Notes: a model not told the origin generated them from the sequence alone. A DNA stretch of 64,000 bases from Inia geoffrensis (GCA_036417435.1 CM070906.1:45335396-45399395), one strand, 5' to 3'; shown: positions 1 to 12,114, counted from the stretch's first letter. Numbers and translations are program-made.

Positions 1-619
1 ATGGTGAAAAGAGTGCCATGCTAAATATCACAGAATGAGAGGTATGGAAAGAGTCTTACATATACTTATTTGGCTTTATAATTTTTTTTTACTGTATCTC
101 TTATCTATTTACTGTAAGCTGGATGAAGACAGAGATCAGCCTTGACCACTTTTGTATTACAATTCTTTAAGAGAATAATTAAGAGAATGAAAGAATGAAA
201 ATCTACCAGGCCTTTTGCAATGTACATCTGTTACACTGTGTGCTCAGCATTCACTCCACATTTATCTCATAGCAGGACTTCTATTTTCCCAAGGAATGCA
301 GAGACTTTCTACTCTTAGCCCACATGTTTCAGGTGAGACTAACAATACAGACCCTTCATGGTTAATTAAAGGCATGTTATGTGATTCAGTGCAAACTCAT
401 CAGCATACTCCATCTATCTGTAGTAATTTATTCAGGAATGGGCACACGACCCAAAAGAGATTAGTGAAACTAAATTCCAAAGATCTGGGGGTAACTTTAA
501 GGCTAGGAATCTTGGTTTTAAGAAAACCTATATATTTTTAAGACTACCAAATGGTAAGTTCCTCCCTGAGAATGAAGTTAACATAGACGAATAAACAGCT
601 GCTAGAGATAGTGGTTACT
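1..619. other. Unique AT-rich sequence, no gene recognised
   Basis: No repeat family, RNA gene or convincing exon is recognised. The longest open frame (215-541, 108 codons) has no recognisable domain and no splice or promoter context, so it is treated as chance. Confidence 0.5.
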
Positions 620-657
620 TACACACACACACACACAGAGACACACACACACACAGA
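620..657. repeat. (AC)n microsatellite, interrupted
   Basis: Two AC runs are separated by AGAG, followed by a purine-rich tail. This is a simple tandem repeat and likely length-polymorphic. Confidence 0.9.
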
Positions 658-3099
658 GGAAAGAAAAAGATACAGGGAGAGTATTCTGTTAATATTTCTT
701 TGTTTTGACCATTCTTGAAGCTTGGCTTCCTGAACAGGTAAATTACCTTTTTATGCTTAAATCATTTTGAATTGGGCTACTTTCATTTATAACTAAAAGA
801 GTTAATAATATACTCTTCCTTGTACATATGGAAAAACTAGAGCTCAAAGAAGGCAAGTACCTTGTACTTCCTTAGGTTTAATACCTTGCAGTGAAAGAAA
901 TGTATCTAGAGCCATGGCTCCTAACTTCCAGATCTTTCCACCATGCCAGGCTGCCTTTATTAAATAATTCACTATGCTTATTAAAGGCTTGGAAGATTAA
1001 GAAAAGGAATACTTATAATTTTATATTTCAATCAATAAAAAATTTTTCTTTGGAGAAGAACCAAAAAACGACTTCCATAAGATGCACCCGTTTTCCTCAA
1101 TTATGGTCCTCCAAGTTGAAGACAGAATTTGAATCTCTGAGTTCATTTGGCCAGTTAGCTTTCTGCTGAGACTGCCCAAAGAGGAGCCAATGGTGCCCAA
1201 AGGGTAGTCTAAGAAATAAATTAAGTAAAATTACTCATTGAAATTTGTATTACCAGAAACAGCACTTGTCCATCAGGCAGGTAATTTGTAGTAATGTTTA
1301 GTAATTGATAGCAATTTCTAGTAATTAATGCTGAGCCATTTCTTCACTCAATATTGGTTTCTCTTAGTGTACCCAGTACTAAGAAAAGGAATTAGTGGTT
1401 GATGACCATGTCTGGTATCTAAATGCTTTACTAAGCAGAGGAAGTACAGAGTTAAGAAGAAAGTAGCTAATGTACTGGGTTAGATTGCCTAAGTGGTTTT
1501 GTACTGAAATAAATATCTCAGGTTACCTGATTAACAAATATGGGGGTTTGAAAGAAAAAAGAATACATACCTGGAATGCATTGGACCTTTAACTGTATGA
1601 ATTTCCATTTAATATATTGCCTTTTGGGTTAACTCCAAACACTCTATATTTTCTAGAGGGGTAAAATAGCTTAAATCTATTGAACAGTTCTGTGAAGGAT
1701 ATTTAAACCCATTACGCTAATTGTCATTGTGACAGTTAATGGATCAATAGATCAGAATAGGATTCCTCTTGCTAGAATGGAGTTTCCTTGGCAATGTACT
1801 TTCACTTCGGTAGATCAAAGAGTAAACTTGTAGCCAGGATTATATCTATGATACATTAAATATTATCCAATGGTTAAAGGGTTCTATAAAATCACTGAAT
1901 TGACTTAATTCTAAGCTCCAATTGGCTTTAAATACCACTAATTTATTTCACATAAATGTATAGGACTTCAATAGTAAGTTTAAGTTGAGAGTTTGCACAT
2001 ACATATGTCATAATATATAAATATTCAAAGTCAGGTATTTTATTTTCTTTTTCAAGTGCTGACCACTGGGCCTACCTTCATCTCTGTCTCTATCTACTTG
2101 GCCCCTCCCCCATTTTCTGCCCCTTTTCAGTCTATCTGGTAACTGTAGCATCTCGTGGGGTACTGTTTATTGTTGCTTCATGACCTGCTTCTCAGACTTT
2201 TTTCTCTTTTGCAAAAACCCTTTGAAACCCTACAGATCTAAAAATTTAAGTGCTATAATGTTCAACAATCAATATCTAACCTTGAGAAGTCTGCAAGTTC
2301 CTAGAAGAACAATTTTCAGCATTCATCCCATCTAAGTAAATAACAAGGAATGTATATATCAGTAATTTAAAATCCGCAATATTTTAAAGCACATAGAGAT
2401 GAAGCAATCACTATATAATAGCAAGTGCGAGAACTATTTTGATTTAGTAATTATGGATAGATGTAAAACCTTTTCTTCTAGATCCTTTTCATAATAGGAG
2501 TATTTGTGGTTTGGGTAAATCATTGAAATTGTCAATCTAATTTCATTCCGTCTCTAAATATCTGAAAGAAGACAATATTTTGGCACCATCAGTAAACTAG
2601 GATGACTTTGACAGACAACCAAGGATGGAGAGCTTCATTCCTAAGCCCTTGAAGTCTTGAATCCTCCTGGGTTATTGATCTATTTAAATGCATAGTGGTT
2701 GAGCTATCATCAAAATGTAATGACCTCTTCTGTCACTGAAACCAGAAAACTATATTTGGGTCAGGAGAAATCTAGTTACATAACCTCCTTGAAAGGTAAA
2801 AAAAAAAAAATACATATATTATTTAAAGCATAGTTAGTTCTACTAAAATTGTGAAGCAAGGGACTCTAGTTTCTAGTCTCTGCCTACTTTATACCTCCTC
2901 TTTTACAACTCTCTTCCCTTTCCTCCAAGCAGAGTATCTACACTGCTTTAACCCAGCTAACTCCCTCCTACATTACTCTCTTCTTTTACCAATACTATGT
3001 ATTCTTAAACAATTACTCCTTTCTCTTCACAGCAAATAATTTGGAATAATGTTCCATAATTTGACAGCACTGCCTAGTAGTAATAGATAATTGTAGTGA
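658..3099. other. Unique AT-rich sequence
   Basis: Apart from the 10-bp array at 1281-1330, no repeat family or RNA gene is recognised. The open frame 891-1169 (92 codons) has no known domain. A pyrimidine-rich patch lies near 2060-2160. Confidence 0.45.
1281..1330 (+). repeat. Five-unit 10-bp tandem array with TAATT cores
   Basis: Five consecutive 10-base units start at 1281, 1291, 1301, 1311 and 1321. They read gtaatttgta, gtaatgttta, gtaattgata, gcaatttcta and gtaattaatg. The period is exactly one helical turn. Three units keep the TAATT core that many homeodomain proteins bind (general knowledge). Any regulatory role is inference; it could equally be a decayed minisatellite. Confidence 0.7.
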
Positions 3100-3385
3100 A
3101 CAAAAATGGGCTTTATGGACAGACATACTTATATTCAGATCCCTGGTCTCAAGTCTGCTAACTATATGGCCTGGGAAGACTGTTTTCAGCTCTTTGAGAC
3201 TCAGTTTCTTTCTTCCTTTCCTTCCCATCATCTTTCCTTCTTTCTTTCCTTCCTCCTTCACTTCCTCTCATCCTCCCTCCCTTCCTCTCTTCCTTCCTTC
3301 CTTTTTCTTTCTTACTGTAAAATGAAGATAAGATTCACCATTTTGATGTTGCCTTGAGGTAAAAATGAGATTAAATCTGCAAAAG
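3100..3385 (+). repeat. MIR SINE with internal CTTC/TTCC microsatellite
   Basis: The left part keeps MIR features on the plus strand: the variable-to-core stretch around 3135-3175, then the segment leading to ctcagtttctt. The expected 'cctcatctgtaaaatg' region has expanded into a CTTC/TTCC-rich tract at about 3208-3315. MIR sequence resumes at ctgtaaaatgaagataag. The microsatellite probably grew from the MIR's own pyrimidine-rich core. Confidence 0.65.
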
Positions 3386-5290
3386 TACTGTGTTCAGCTA
3401 ATGTTACCTAACTTTTCATATTTGTATTCTGCTAGGTATAAGTTAAGGAAAAACTGAACTAGTAATACTAGGTAACATTTATTGAGGGCTTACTACATTA
3501 TCAGGGATCCTTCATGCCTATTTTAAATGCTGCCCCCTTCTAAAATATTTAATAATATCCCCAGTTAGTATTATCTCTTTTTCCTTTGATAACTTTAATA
3601 TCTTTTGTGTGTTGTGAATTTATTCACATTTGTATTTGTGTACCTTACTCTTCTTACAAGAATATAATTTCCTGAAAATAATACTCCATTTTGGACATCC
3701 TTTTATTTCCTGTCTAATCACACAATTTTAATGTAGACTTTATTAAGTCAAAATAAATCAAGTTAAATTTAAAGAGATCAGTAAACAATCTCATGCTGAA
3801 GTATAACTTCTTTCACTCACATACACTAACACACATGTGAATACATTTTATGAGGGTGAAATTTAAGAATCAAATATTAGTTGCTTAGTTGCTAAAGAGA
3901 ATGTTTTGAATAAGTCTGACTGGTGGAGCAGTGTCCTAATTTACATTCCACAAATTACTTCTACAACTATTACAAGTCATACTCTTCAATTTGCAATTCT
4001 AAGATGTCAACCTTGGTCATTACGTTCTCTTTGTTTTTAAAGCACATGAATCTTCTTTCAATTAGCACAATAAATACACTTCAAAAATTCAGTGAAAGAA
4101 TTATAGATAGAAAAGCTTTGCTATCATTATAAAATTGTTATTGAAGTTACAATCCAGAATATTGTCCAGAGCATTTTATAATGACTCTCATAATAATGTC
4201 TTAGTGTTCAGTTTCCCAGGAAAATGGGTCATATTCCTATTTTTAGCTAATAAAAATCATGCAAGACTTTGTGTTTCTCTACTTTCTTTTGCTAAAAGTC
4301 AGAGCTATTGTTCATGCTCAAGAAATTTACTCCCCTGTCCTCATCCTATCAGGTAGCTCGTTTTCTTTTACGGGTGTTTTAATGTTTTGTAATCTCTTTG
4401 CCTTCTAGTAGAGTATATCAAAACTTTTTGTGGAAATGAGCAGAATAAAGTTAATAAATAAATGAATGCAATACTTATTTTTCCATATGTCCACCTTCAC
4501 TGTTAGACTGAGTGCTTTTAAACTAATGTGGTAGAGCCTATGTTGAAGGATTTGTTGCCCAGCTCATAGGAACACTTGGCAAACAGAACTTCTGCTCTCT
4601 GCTCCTTCCAGAATTGTCTTACTGGCAGACTGCCACATTATCCAAGGTCACCCTTCTTCCTAAAGCATCCCACAAACAATGACTAATCATTGAAAGTCTA
4701 AAGTCCACGTGTTCTCAGTACAACTGGGACAAGTATGAAGGAACAGTCTCAAGAGTGCCCAATGTGATTGGCCAATTTTGTCATTGGGATTGCATCACAG
4801 AGCAACTTCTCCTTCTGCTTAATTCTGCTTCTTTACCCTCTCTTCCACAAGTTTTGATCCCAAAGGCAATTCTTGGTAAAAATTTCTATACACCAAACTC
4901 CCTTTCTAAGAGTGCTTCTCAGGGATCTGAACCTGTAACAGTTGCTACAGGGAATAGACAAAGAAAGCAGGTTCTAGGATTGGGTTGTACAGCTTGATCA
5001 CTTGCCTTCGGGATGGCACCATCACCAGTGGTTCATGGTACATATAGATACTGGAACAAGGTGCCTATTTAATTGTTAAAACTTTCACTGGCATTAAATT
5101 GGAACAATGTGCTGCTGTAAGGGAATGTATTAGCTGGTTCGATGCATTAAGGGTTTGACAAATATTGGTGAAATAGTAATTACAAAATAATGGCTTTGGA
5201 TAGATATTATGTTCAGCTGATGTTCTGAACAAGATAACAAAAATCTAAGAACCATTAATCTAACAGAAAGCTACGTGTGAAAGCGAGAGC
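3386..5290. other. Unique sequence, nothing recognised
   Basis: No clear repeat or exon. Open frames at 3923-4132, 4135-4356 and 4755-4997 are short and carry no known motif. A weak L2-like stretch may lie around 3640-3720, but I cannot support it. Confidence 0.4.
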
Positions 5291-6195
5291 GAGCTTTTTT
5301 TTTTTTTTAACATTGACAAGGAGGTTTATTCAAGAATCTGAAACACATTACTATTATACTCCAGCACTGAGCCCTAGGCTAGACAAACAATGTACTTTTT
5401 TTTTTTTAACATCTTTATTGGGGTATAATTGCTTTACAATGGTGTGTTAGTTTCTGCTTTATAACAAAGTGAATCAGTTATACATATACATATGTTCCCA
5501 TATCTCTTCCCTCTTACATCTCTCTCCCTCCCACCCTCCCTATCCCACCCCTCCAGGAGGTCACAAAGCACCAAGCCGATATCCCTGTGCCATGCAGCTG
5601 CTTCCCACTAGCTATCTACCTTACGTTTGTTAGTGTATATATGTCCATGTCTCTCTCTCGCCCTATCACAGCTCACCCTTCCCCCTCCCCATATCCTCAA
5701 GTCCTTCTCCAGTAGGTCTGTGTCTTTATTCCTGTCTTACCCCTAGGTTCTTCATGTCATTTTTTTTCTTAAATTCCATATATATGTGTTAGCATACGGT
5801 ACTTGTCTTTCTCTTTCTGACTTACTTCACTCTGTATGACAGACTCTAGGTCTATCCACCTCATTACAAACAGCTCAATTTCGTTTCTTTTTATGGCTGA
5901 GTAATATTCCATTGTATATATGTGTCACATCTTTATCCATTCACCCAACGATGGGCACTTAGGTTGTTTCCACCTCCGGGCTACTGTAAATAGAGCTGCA
6001 ATGAACATTGTGGTACATTACTCTTTTTGAATTTTGGTTTTCTCAGGGTATATGGCCAGTAGTGGGATTGCTGGGTCATATGGTAGTTCTATTTGTAGTT
6101 TTTTAAGGAACCTCCATACTGTTCTCCATAGTGGCTGAACCAATTCATATTCCCACCAGCAGTGCAAGAGTGTTCCCTTTTCTCCACAGAGCTTT
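5291..6195 (-). mobile_element. 5'-truncated L1 with probable 3' transduction
   Basis: Read on the minus strand, 6188 down to 5410 is the end of L1 ORF2 plus the 3'UTR. The frame 6206-6018 carries the L1 ORF2 C-terminal signature (a CWWE-like cysteine/tryptophan patch, then a [13 protein letters not shown] motif). The L1 poly(A) appears as poly(T) at 5396-5409. About 86 non-L1 bases follow (5310-5395), containing a minus-strand AATAAA at 5330-5325. A second poly(A) lies at 5308-5295. The 7-base repeat gagcttt flanks the whole unit (5291-5297 and 6189-6195), a plausible short target-site duplication. L1, A tail, flank with its own signal, then a second A tail is the structure of an L1 3' transduction. 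The element is far from full length and cannot be active. Confidence 0.7.
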
Positions 6196-6589
6196 CTTGA
6201 TAGCATACAAAGAAGCTCTCATTTTCTACAGAGTGAAGGAAGATAAAGTCGAGTACCACGCCAAAAACTCCCAATCAAAGAAGGCCTGCTTTCCCAAGGT
6301 CAGGGTCCTTGCTGGCAGAGTATGAGATACCACCAAATAAGCTGGAGACATTAGGGATGATGTCCATGAATATGTATAATCTTCAGATTCCCCCAAACCT
6401 TCTGAGTTTGTGGAAGCACCCTAAAAATCTCTATTTAAATCTAGTATTCCCCTCTTTCTTGAAGATGATTTAGACAACATGTGTTCCCCACTCCTCCTTC
6501 TTGGCCAGTGGTCTATAACCAGAGTTAAGTTACAATGTAAGCCAGCTAGGGATGTGATGAGAGGTGCATTGCTAGTGACTCTGTCACTG
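6196..6589. other. Unassigned segment between L1 and ERVL
   Basis: No confident family. It may be a more diverged upstream part of the ERVL element that follows, since no other boundary is visible. The L1 insertion at 5291-6195 would then sit at or in the upstream end of that element. Confidence 0.35.
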
Positions 6590-8550
6590 GGCATTACAAC
6601 CTGGAAGACCTTACGGCATTCAAGGTATCAGTGGTGATAAAAGACGTCATGTAGAGATGATGGCAGGCACCAATGAGAGAATCACAACATAGATTGCTTG
6701 GGATCTGGAGCAAGGTCATGCCATCAGAATTATGTGCCTTTTTATAAAGAACTATTGACATACCAACAAGCCTGGCATAGATGGCGTGGATGACAATGGG
6801 GCACCAAATGACAATTGAGCCACAGCTGCTGATCATGAGCTGGGTACTGTCAAATCCACTAAGTTGTAAGGTCAGAAGACTCCTGCAACTATCATTGAGG
6901 ATTTTAAGTTCTAAATCCAGTATCAAGCTTGAGCAGGATCAGAGGGTCCGTGCAAACTATACAAGCATATTGCCAAGGCCCCTGTGTCATCCACCAGTGT
7001 TGTTCTATGTTCCAGCATATAGATCTTTCCCAGTTCATATCTATAGCAATATAGGGGATTCTTATACCCAACATATGGAGGAAGACAAAGCACAAGGTTG
7101 GTTCATGAACGTGTCAGTTCAGTGTATGAGTACAATCTGAAAATGGATAGCAGCTGCATTACAGCTTCTTTTATTACATTGAAAAAGAGTGGTGAGGGAA
7201 AATCCTCTCAATGAACAGAGTCTCAGATGGGGCACCTCGTTATACATTTTGTGTAGAAATAAAAGGAACAAAGTTTAGAATGTATATGGATTCAAAGACA
7301 GTAGCAAATGGCTTGGACAGGTGATCAGGGGCCCAGAAGAAGAAACAGAAGAAAATACAACAAAAGGAGTTCTGGGGTAGAGGCACGTACAATGAAAACA
7401 CAGAAGAGAGCATGAAGTATGGAGATTTTTGCATCACTTGAAAATATTCACTAGAGAGCAGCCATCTGGCAGAAGCACTGAACAACTAAGAAGACATAAC
7501 AATTTGGCCAGTGATGCCAATATCTATCATTGGCTACCCCATTGTTGGCATTTTGGTCACATGGAATGGCCAAGGGTACAAGGATGGAGACTCCATATGG
7601 GTCCAACACTTTAGAATTCACTTAGCATACCAATGTTGATCTAGCTACTGTCAATATTGAATATCCAATTGTCATCAATAGAGTCCAGTGCTGAGTCTCC
7701 CAGTACAGCAGCATCCCTCAAGAAGACCAGTTGGACTCTTGGTGACAAATTCTTGGAAGGATAAGTAACTTATTTTGATACGAATAAATGTACCTTTTAG
7801 GTATGGGTTTGCCTTTTCTGCCTGCAAGTCCTCAGCCAGTGCCACTATCTGAAGATTTAAGGAATGTCACATACTGGATCCCACAAAACATAATGACTTT
7901 CCAGGGAAACCCATTTATGGCAAAGGAGGTACAAAGCCAAGCCCATGACCATGGGATGAACTAGTCATATAACATAGAGCACCATTCAGAAACTGGTAGA
8001 ACATGGTAACTGAAGTGCCAGCTTGGAGGATAGAACACAGTTCTCTAAGCTATGGTATATGCATGGAATCAATTTACCATTTTATATATAGCTGTGACCC
8101 CAGCAGTAAGAGTACACTGGTCTAGGAACAAAGAGCTGGAAGCCCAAGTGGCATCATTTAAATCATTCCCAGTAACCACTTGGGGATTTGCATTTCCTAT
8201 ACCTTTAGTTCTGGGCTCTCTAAGTTTAGAGGTCTTGGTTCCCAAAGGGGAAACACTTCTGACAGGGGATACAGCAAAAATCCCATTGAATTATAAACTG
8301 TGTCTGCCATCTGGGCACTTTAGGATCAGAGGAAAAAAGAGCAATCACTGTCCTGGCAGGGGTAATAGACCGTGATGATCAGGAGCAGGGGTGTGATTCA
8401 CAGTGAGGATGGAAAGAATATGTTTGATGCCCACGTTATTCAGCTGGGTACCTCTGGTGCTCATTCGCCTGACTATGACAGTTAATGGACAAATGCAACA
8501 ATCCTAGCTTTAGAAGGGTATTGTGACCAGGGGCTCTAACCCTAAGACTC
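6590..8550 (+). pseudogene. ERVL endogenous retrovirus pol remnant (RT-RNase H-integrase-dUTPase)
   Basis: This is a heavily decayed ERVL-class pol region read on the plus strand across many stops and frameshifts. About 6650-6910 resembles the end of the reverse transcriptase. About 7075-7480 resembles RNase H: a WFMxxS-type entry with its acidic residue lost, a later YMDS-like acidic motif, and a distal His-containing segment. About 7500-8040 resembles the integrase zinc-binding and core region, recognised from a strand reading H/TAKEVQ-like residues then HDHG. About 8100-8380 continues in one open frame (8052-8375) from the integrase end into a dUTPase-like segment whose remnant runs to about 8545. 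dUTPase placed after integrase is characteristic of ERVL (established knowledge). No LTRs were located. The copy is non-functional. Confidence 0.75.
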
Positions 8551-9004
8551 CAACGAATTCTTTTGAAAGTAAGTAAAGGCCTTATGTGTTTTTGATAAGC
8601 TTGAAATACACTCAGAATGAGCTTAATGTTAGTTTAGATGGCTATTATTTTGATTATTTTTTTAAAGGCTTTTTACTGTACTTTCCCACCCCCAAAAGGG
8701 CAGGCCTTAAGAAGTTTTAATGTCTCTTGAAGATCAAACTCATTCCTGAAGTTTTGGTTTTGCACCATTTGAACAAAACATTAAAAGATTATCCAATTTT
8801 ATTGTAAAAAAGTAAACTTCCATTTACAAATTACAAGCACTTATCAAATATATTACTATTTGAGGTATAGCAGAAGCCAGTTAGTTAAAGATACATATTC
8901 TGGACTCAGGCTCTGACTTTGAAAACCAATGGCATAGGCCATTTCATTTCCAAAATCTTATCATTGGATAAATTCTGTTGTAATGAATGACTTTTCCATT
9001 TTAC
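8551..9004. other. No gene; unassigned
   Basis: AT-rich. A weak MIR-like patch is possible at about 8890-8980, but it is too diverged to call. Confidence 0.35.
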
Positions 9005-9735
9005 TTCTTTTTTACTTGTAGGTACATTTTAGTGAAGTAAAACATATAAAGAAAAGTACACTCATATAAAGTGTGTGTTTGATCAAATTTCACAAAGTAA
9101 CACAATTTTAAAAACATGATCCACATAAGTAAATTGAACATAACCAGTATCCTTCTCATGTACTTTCCTGGGCACTACTAACCCTCTCCAAAGACAGTCT
9201 CTATCCTTATATCATTAAGTAGTTCTGCCTATTTGGAATGTCATATAAAAAGAATCTTGTAGTATGTGTTCTTTTTTATCTGGCTTCTTTTACTCAATAT
9301 TATATTTATGAAAGTCAACTATACTGTTGAATTTGTCAATACTTTTTTCATTTTCATTACTGTGTAATATTTCTTTGTATATATATTCCACATATTTTTC
9401 TTATCACATTCCCATTTTGATGTTTTTGGGGGGTTGTTTTCAGTTTTTAACTATTATTAAAGAAAGCTGTTACTAACATCCCTGTACATAAAATACACTC
9501 ATTAGTCATGGATATATACCTAAGAGTGAACTCACTGAATTATAGGGCACAGAAAGCTTGAACTTTATTTATATACTGAGCATTTCTGTTGAATATTTTT
9601 TCCAATAAAATTGTTCAATTCTACACTCATACCAGAGTTCCAGTAGTTCCACCTTTTCACCAATAGTTGGCATTTTCAGTTCTTTTAATTTAGCTATCAT
9701 TTCAATTAAATGATAGTCTCCACCACTAAACCCAC
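9005..9735 (-). mobile_element. Ancient L1M 3' region
   Basis: Read in reverse complement, this matches the general layout of old mammalian L1 3' ends. Plus-strand landmarks include tctggcttcttttactcaat, the 'ctgtgtaatatttctttgta' block, the 'ttgttttcagtttttaactatt' block and the 'catggatatatacctaagag' block. No open frame survives. Divergence is clearly higher than in the L1 copies at 5.4 and 13.5 kb. Confidence 0.75.
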
Positions 9736-9919
9736 AAAGTGTCTATTTTATGTACTGTGTCTACAATATTTATCCCTTACTGACTTTTTATTTAAGTATA
9801 TATCAGTTATTTGAAGGTGGAAACACATCACATAATAAAATGACTAACACAGATTAAATATTTATTATCTGCATGTATTTCCTAAGTGATCTAAATGAGA
9901 CATGTAATAATAGTAATAA

Positions 9920-10165
9920 AAACAATAAGGACAACATTTATTGAGCACTTATATGTGCCAGACATTTTTCTAAACATAATTTATGTTTTATCTCATTTAG
10001 TTTTTACAGTAACCTATTTTACAGATAACAAAACCAAGGCACAGAGAGGTTACATAACTTACCAAAGTTCACACAGCAAGTAAATAGCAGAGTCAAGACT
10101 TGAACCCAGAAGTCTAGATACAGAGACTGAACTCTTATTATCCTTATTGTACATCATATATTGTA
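9920..10165 (-). repeat. MIR SINE
   Basis: The reverse-complement MIR is easy to follow: tttattgagcacttat, 'tgtgccagacatttttctaa', 'aaggcacagagaggttac', 'cacacagcaagtaaat' and 'cttgaacccagaagtc'. It covers almost the whole element, including the tRNA-related end. It ends in a small GTACA-rich patch (about 10148-10181). Confidence 0.9.
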
Positions 10166-11023
10166 CATTGTACACTGTACCTTCTAATTTAAGGCTTAGA
10201 GAGAGTTAAGTAATTTTCCCATGCAGCCAGAAAATGGTAAAGCTAGGGCATGAATCAAAACAGTCTAGCTACAACTTCTAGCTGCTCTACCACTCCCCCC
10301 TTGAGCCATGGTAATACCAATAGTATTTATCATACAACCCAATGCACATTAAGAGTAGTCAGTTTTATTGAATTATTGAGTAACTAAAAAATGTATGTAC
10401 ATAACATGGTGGAAGACCCTATGGAAGCATAGTAAGAATGAAGGAAATAAGAAAGAGAAGGGAAAGGAAGAAAACACTTTTTTATATTGCACTCACTAAG
10501 ATTTAGGACAGGGGTGGACAATAGGTTTCAAACCTCCAGTCATTTGACAGTTACTGTCTGGAGCTCTAAGCTGAAGAGTCTGAAGTCTCACTAAAGTTTA
10601 GGAAGAAAAGAATTATTGCTATAATCTAGCGGAGCAGGGTCCAGGGAATCACAGCAGCACATATTCCATGTAGGTGCTATATTCTTGTTAAGAGTGATAT
10701 ATTAGAAACTTTTACAAACATTACTTTAAAAATTTTGCATAAGGATCCTGAGAGGTAGATTTGATTATTGCTATTTTTCAGATGAGGAAAACTTAATGAA
10801 GTCAATGAAGCCTTGGTCTCTACTTACGACCTAATGATTGAATGAGGAAATAGTGGCAAACCAATCAGAACACTTCTAATTACACTTTCAATGGGAACAG
10901 AGATGACTGGGTGACTGTCCTAGAGGTTCCAGCAGGTTACACTATCTAATGATTATCTTGCTATCATTGTCTGGTTTTGTGGCTGTCCCTCTTCCCAACC
11001 CTAACTCATATTCTTGGTCCCAG
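10166..11023. other. Mostly unique; weak MIR at about 10700-10830
   Basis: A diverged minus-strand MIR core (cctgagaggtagatttgatt, then cagatgaggaaaactt) lies around 10740-10800. The remainder has no recognised feature. The last 40 bases form the splice-acceptor-like tract of the candidate exon at 11024. Confidence 0.5.
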
Positions 11024-11185
11024 ACAATTAAGTTCAAGTTCAGGCAGATCCCTTTCAGCTTCCAGGAAAGCATGGAGAGACTTAAAGTGAAAATATTTTC
11101 TGCTGCTTCTTCTCACAAAGCAAAGAAAGTTTTCCAGCAGGTGAATCTTGTCAATGGTTACAGCTTTTCTGACAAAGGACCACTG
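11024..11185 (+). other. Candidate exon, 162 nt, open in phase 0
   Basis: The segment is preceded by a branch-point-like ctaac (11001-11005), a pyrimidine-rich stretch and an AG at 11022-11023. It is followed directly by gtgagc, a good donor match. The 162 bases are a whole number of codons and open throughout in the frame of the 10949-11209 reading frame (54 codons, from TIKFKF to DKGPL). The peptide is rich in Lys, Phe and Ser, and I recognise no domain. No neighbouring exon is visible, so this could be a chance match, a non-coding RNA exon or part of an unidentified repeat. Confidence 0.25.
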
Positions 11186-12114
11186 GTGAGCAGTTTTAGG
11201 ATAAAATAGCAGCGCTTCCTAGGTCACATAGGCATCTAGATTCTGGTACTTTATAAGTTTACAAACATTTTCTTATCTGTGCTCCATATGACTATTATCT
11301 AGCACCTACATAAATCACCTTTCATTTTTGTGCAATAGATAGTCAACTATTTCAGAGAAATTATCTGCTCCTTGATGATCGCACAAATTTTAAAGAGGTA
11401 ACTTTTGCAAGAATGGAAAACCTTTGTTCCCAAGCCACTATCCCTTAGTACTCAGTAATCCTGGGCACCAGGAGTATAACAGAGCAATTAACTTCTGACA
11501 ATGGTATAAATTTAGCCTTGTTAAAACAAGGATTATTAATATTCCCTTGGGTTATCACCCTGACCTAACTTACCCAATCATACAGTAAGACACAGACCTG
11601 TAAATTTGTGGCTCACATAAAATGCCCAAGGAAAGAGAGGAAAAAAGAGAAAGAGAAACACAAGAACACAGTATAAGAACCTAATAAATAATTATAATAA
11701 AAAAGTGAAACATATTAATCACATTTTAAAGAGATGAAACTTGGCATTTTATTTTAAAACAAATAACTGCAACAATCCTATAATGATCGCGATAACTTCT
11801 TAGAGTCTATGATGACATGGTGCTCATAATATATTGGTCATTAAAATACCAGAAGCCTCAGCTCTAGCTTATCTCTGACTTTTTAAAAATAACACTCTCT
11901 GGGCTTCTCTGACTGATAGAAAAAAACTTCCAAAAATATTTAATTGTGTCATTGCAATTTACTACCCTTATCAGTCTTGGAGGTAGTGTTACAGATGAAG
12001 AACTATGGCTCTCTTACATTTTTTTAAGAAGCAAGATAATAATAATAAAAAAAAAAGCAGCAGCAGCAAGATAAATCTGACAAGTCAAGCAGAGAAATGG
12101 AGATATATTGGGAA
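11186..12114. other. Unique AT-rich sequence
   Basis: No repeat or exon recognised. Purine-rich runs occur near 11630-11665 and an A-rich/AGC stretch near 12040-12070. Confidence 0.45.

Noticed and set aside
5295..5395. Poly(T) followed by TTTATT, at first taken as the 3' end of a separate processed pseudogene
   Set aside because: It lies directly against the A tail of an L1 in the same orientation and is enclosed with it by one repeat, so a 3' transduction explains it better.
6594..7485. Minus-strand open frames that read like a decayed multi-pass membrane protein pseudogene
   Set aside because: The plus strand of the same stretch fits ERVL pol in domain order. The minus frames are in different phases and match no family I know, so they are shadows.
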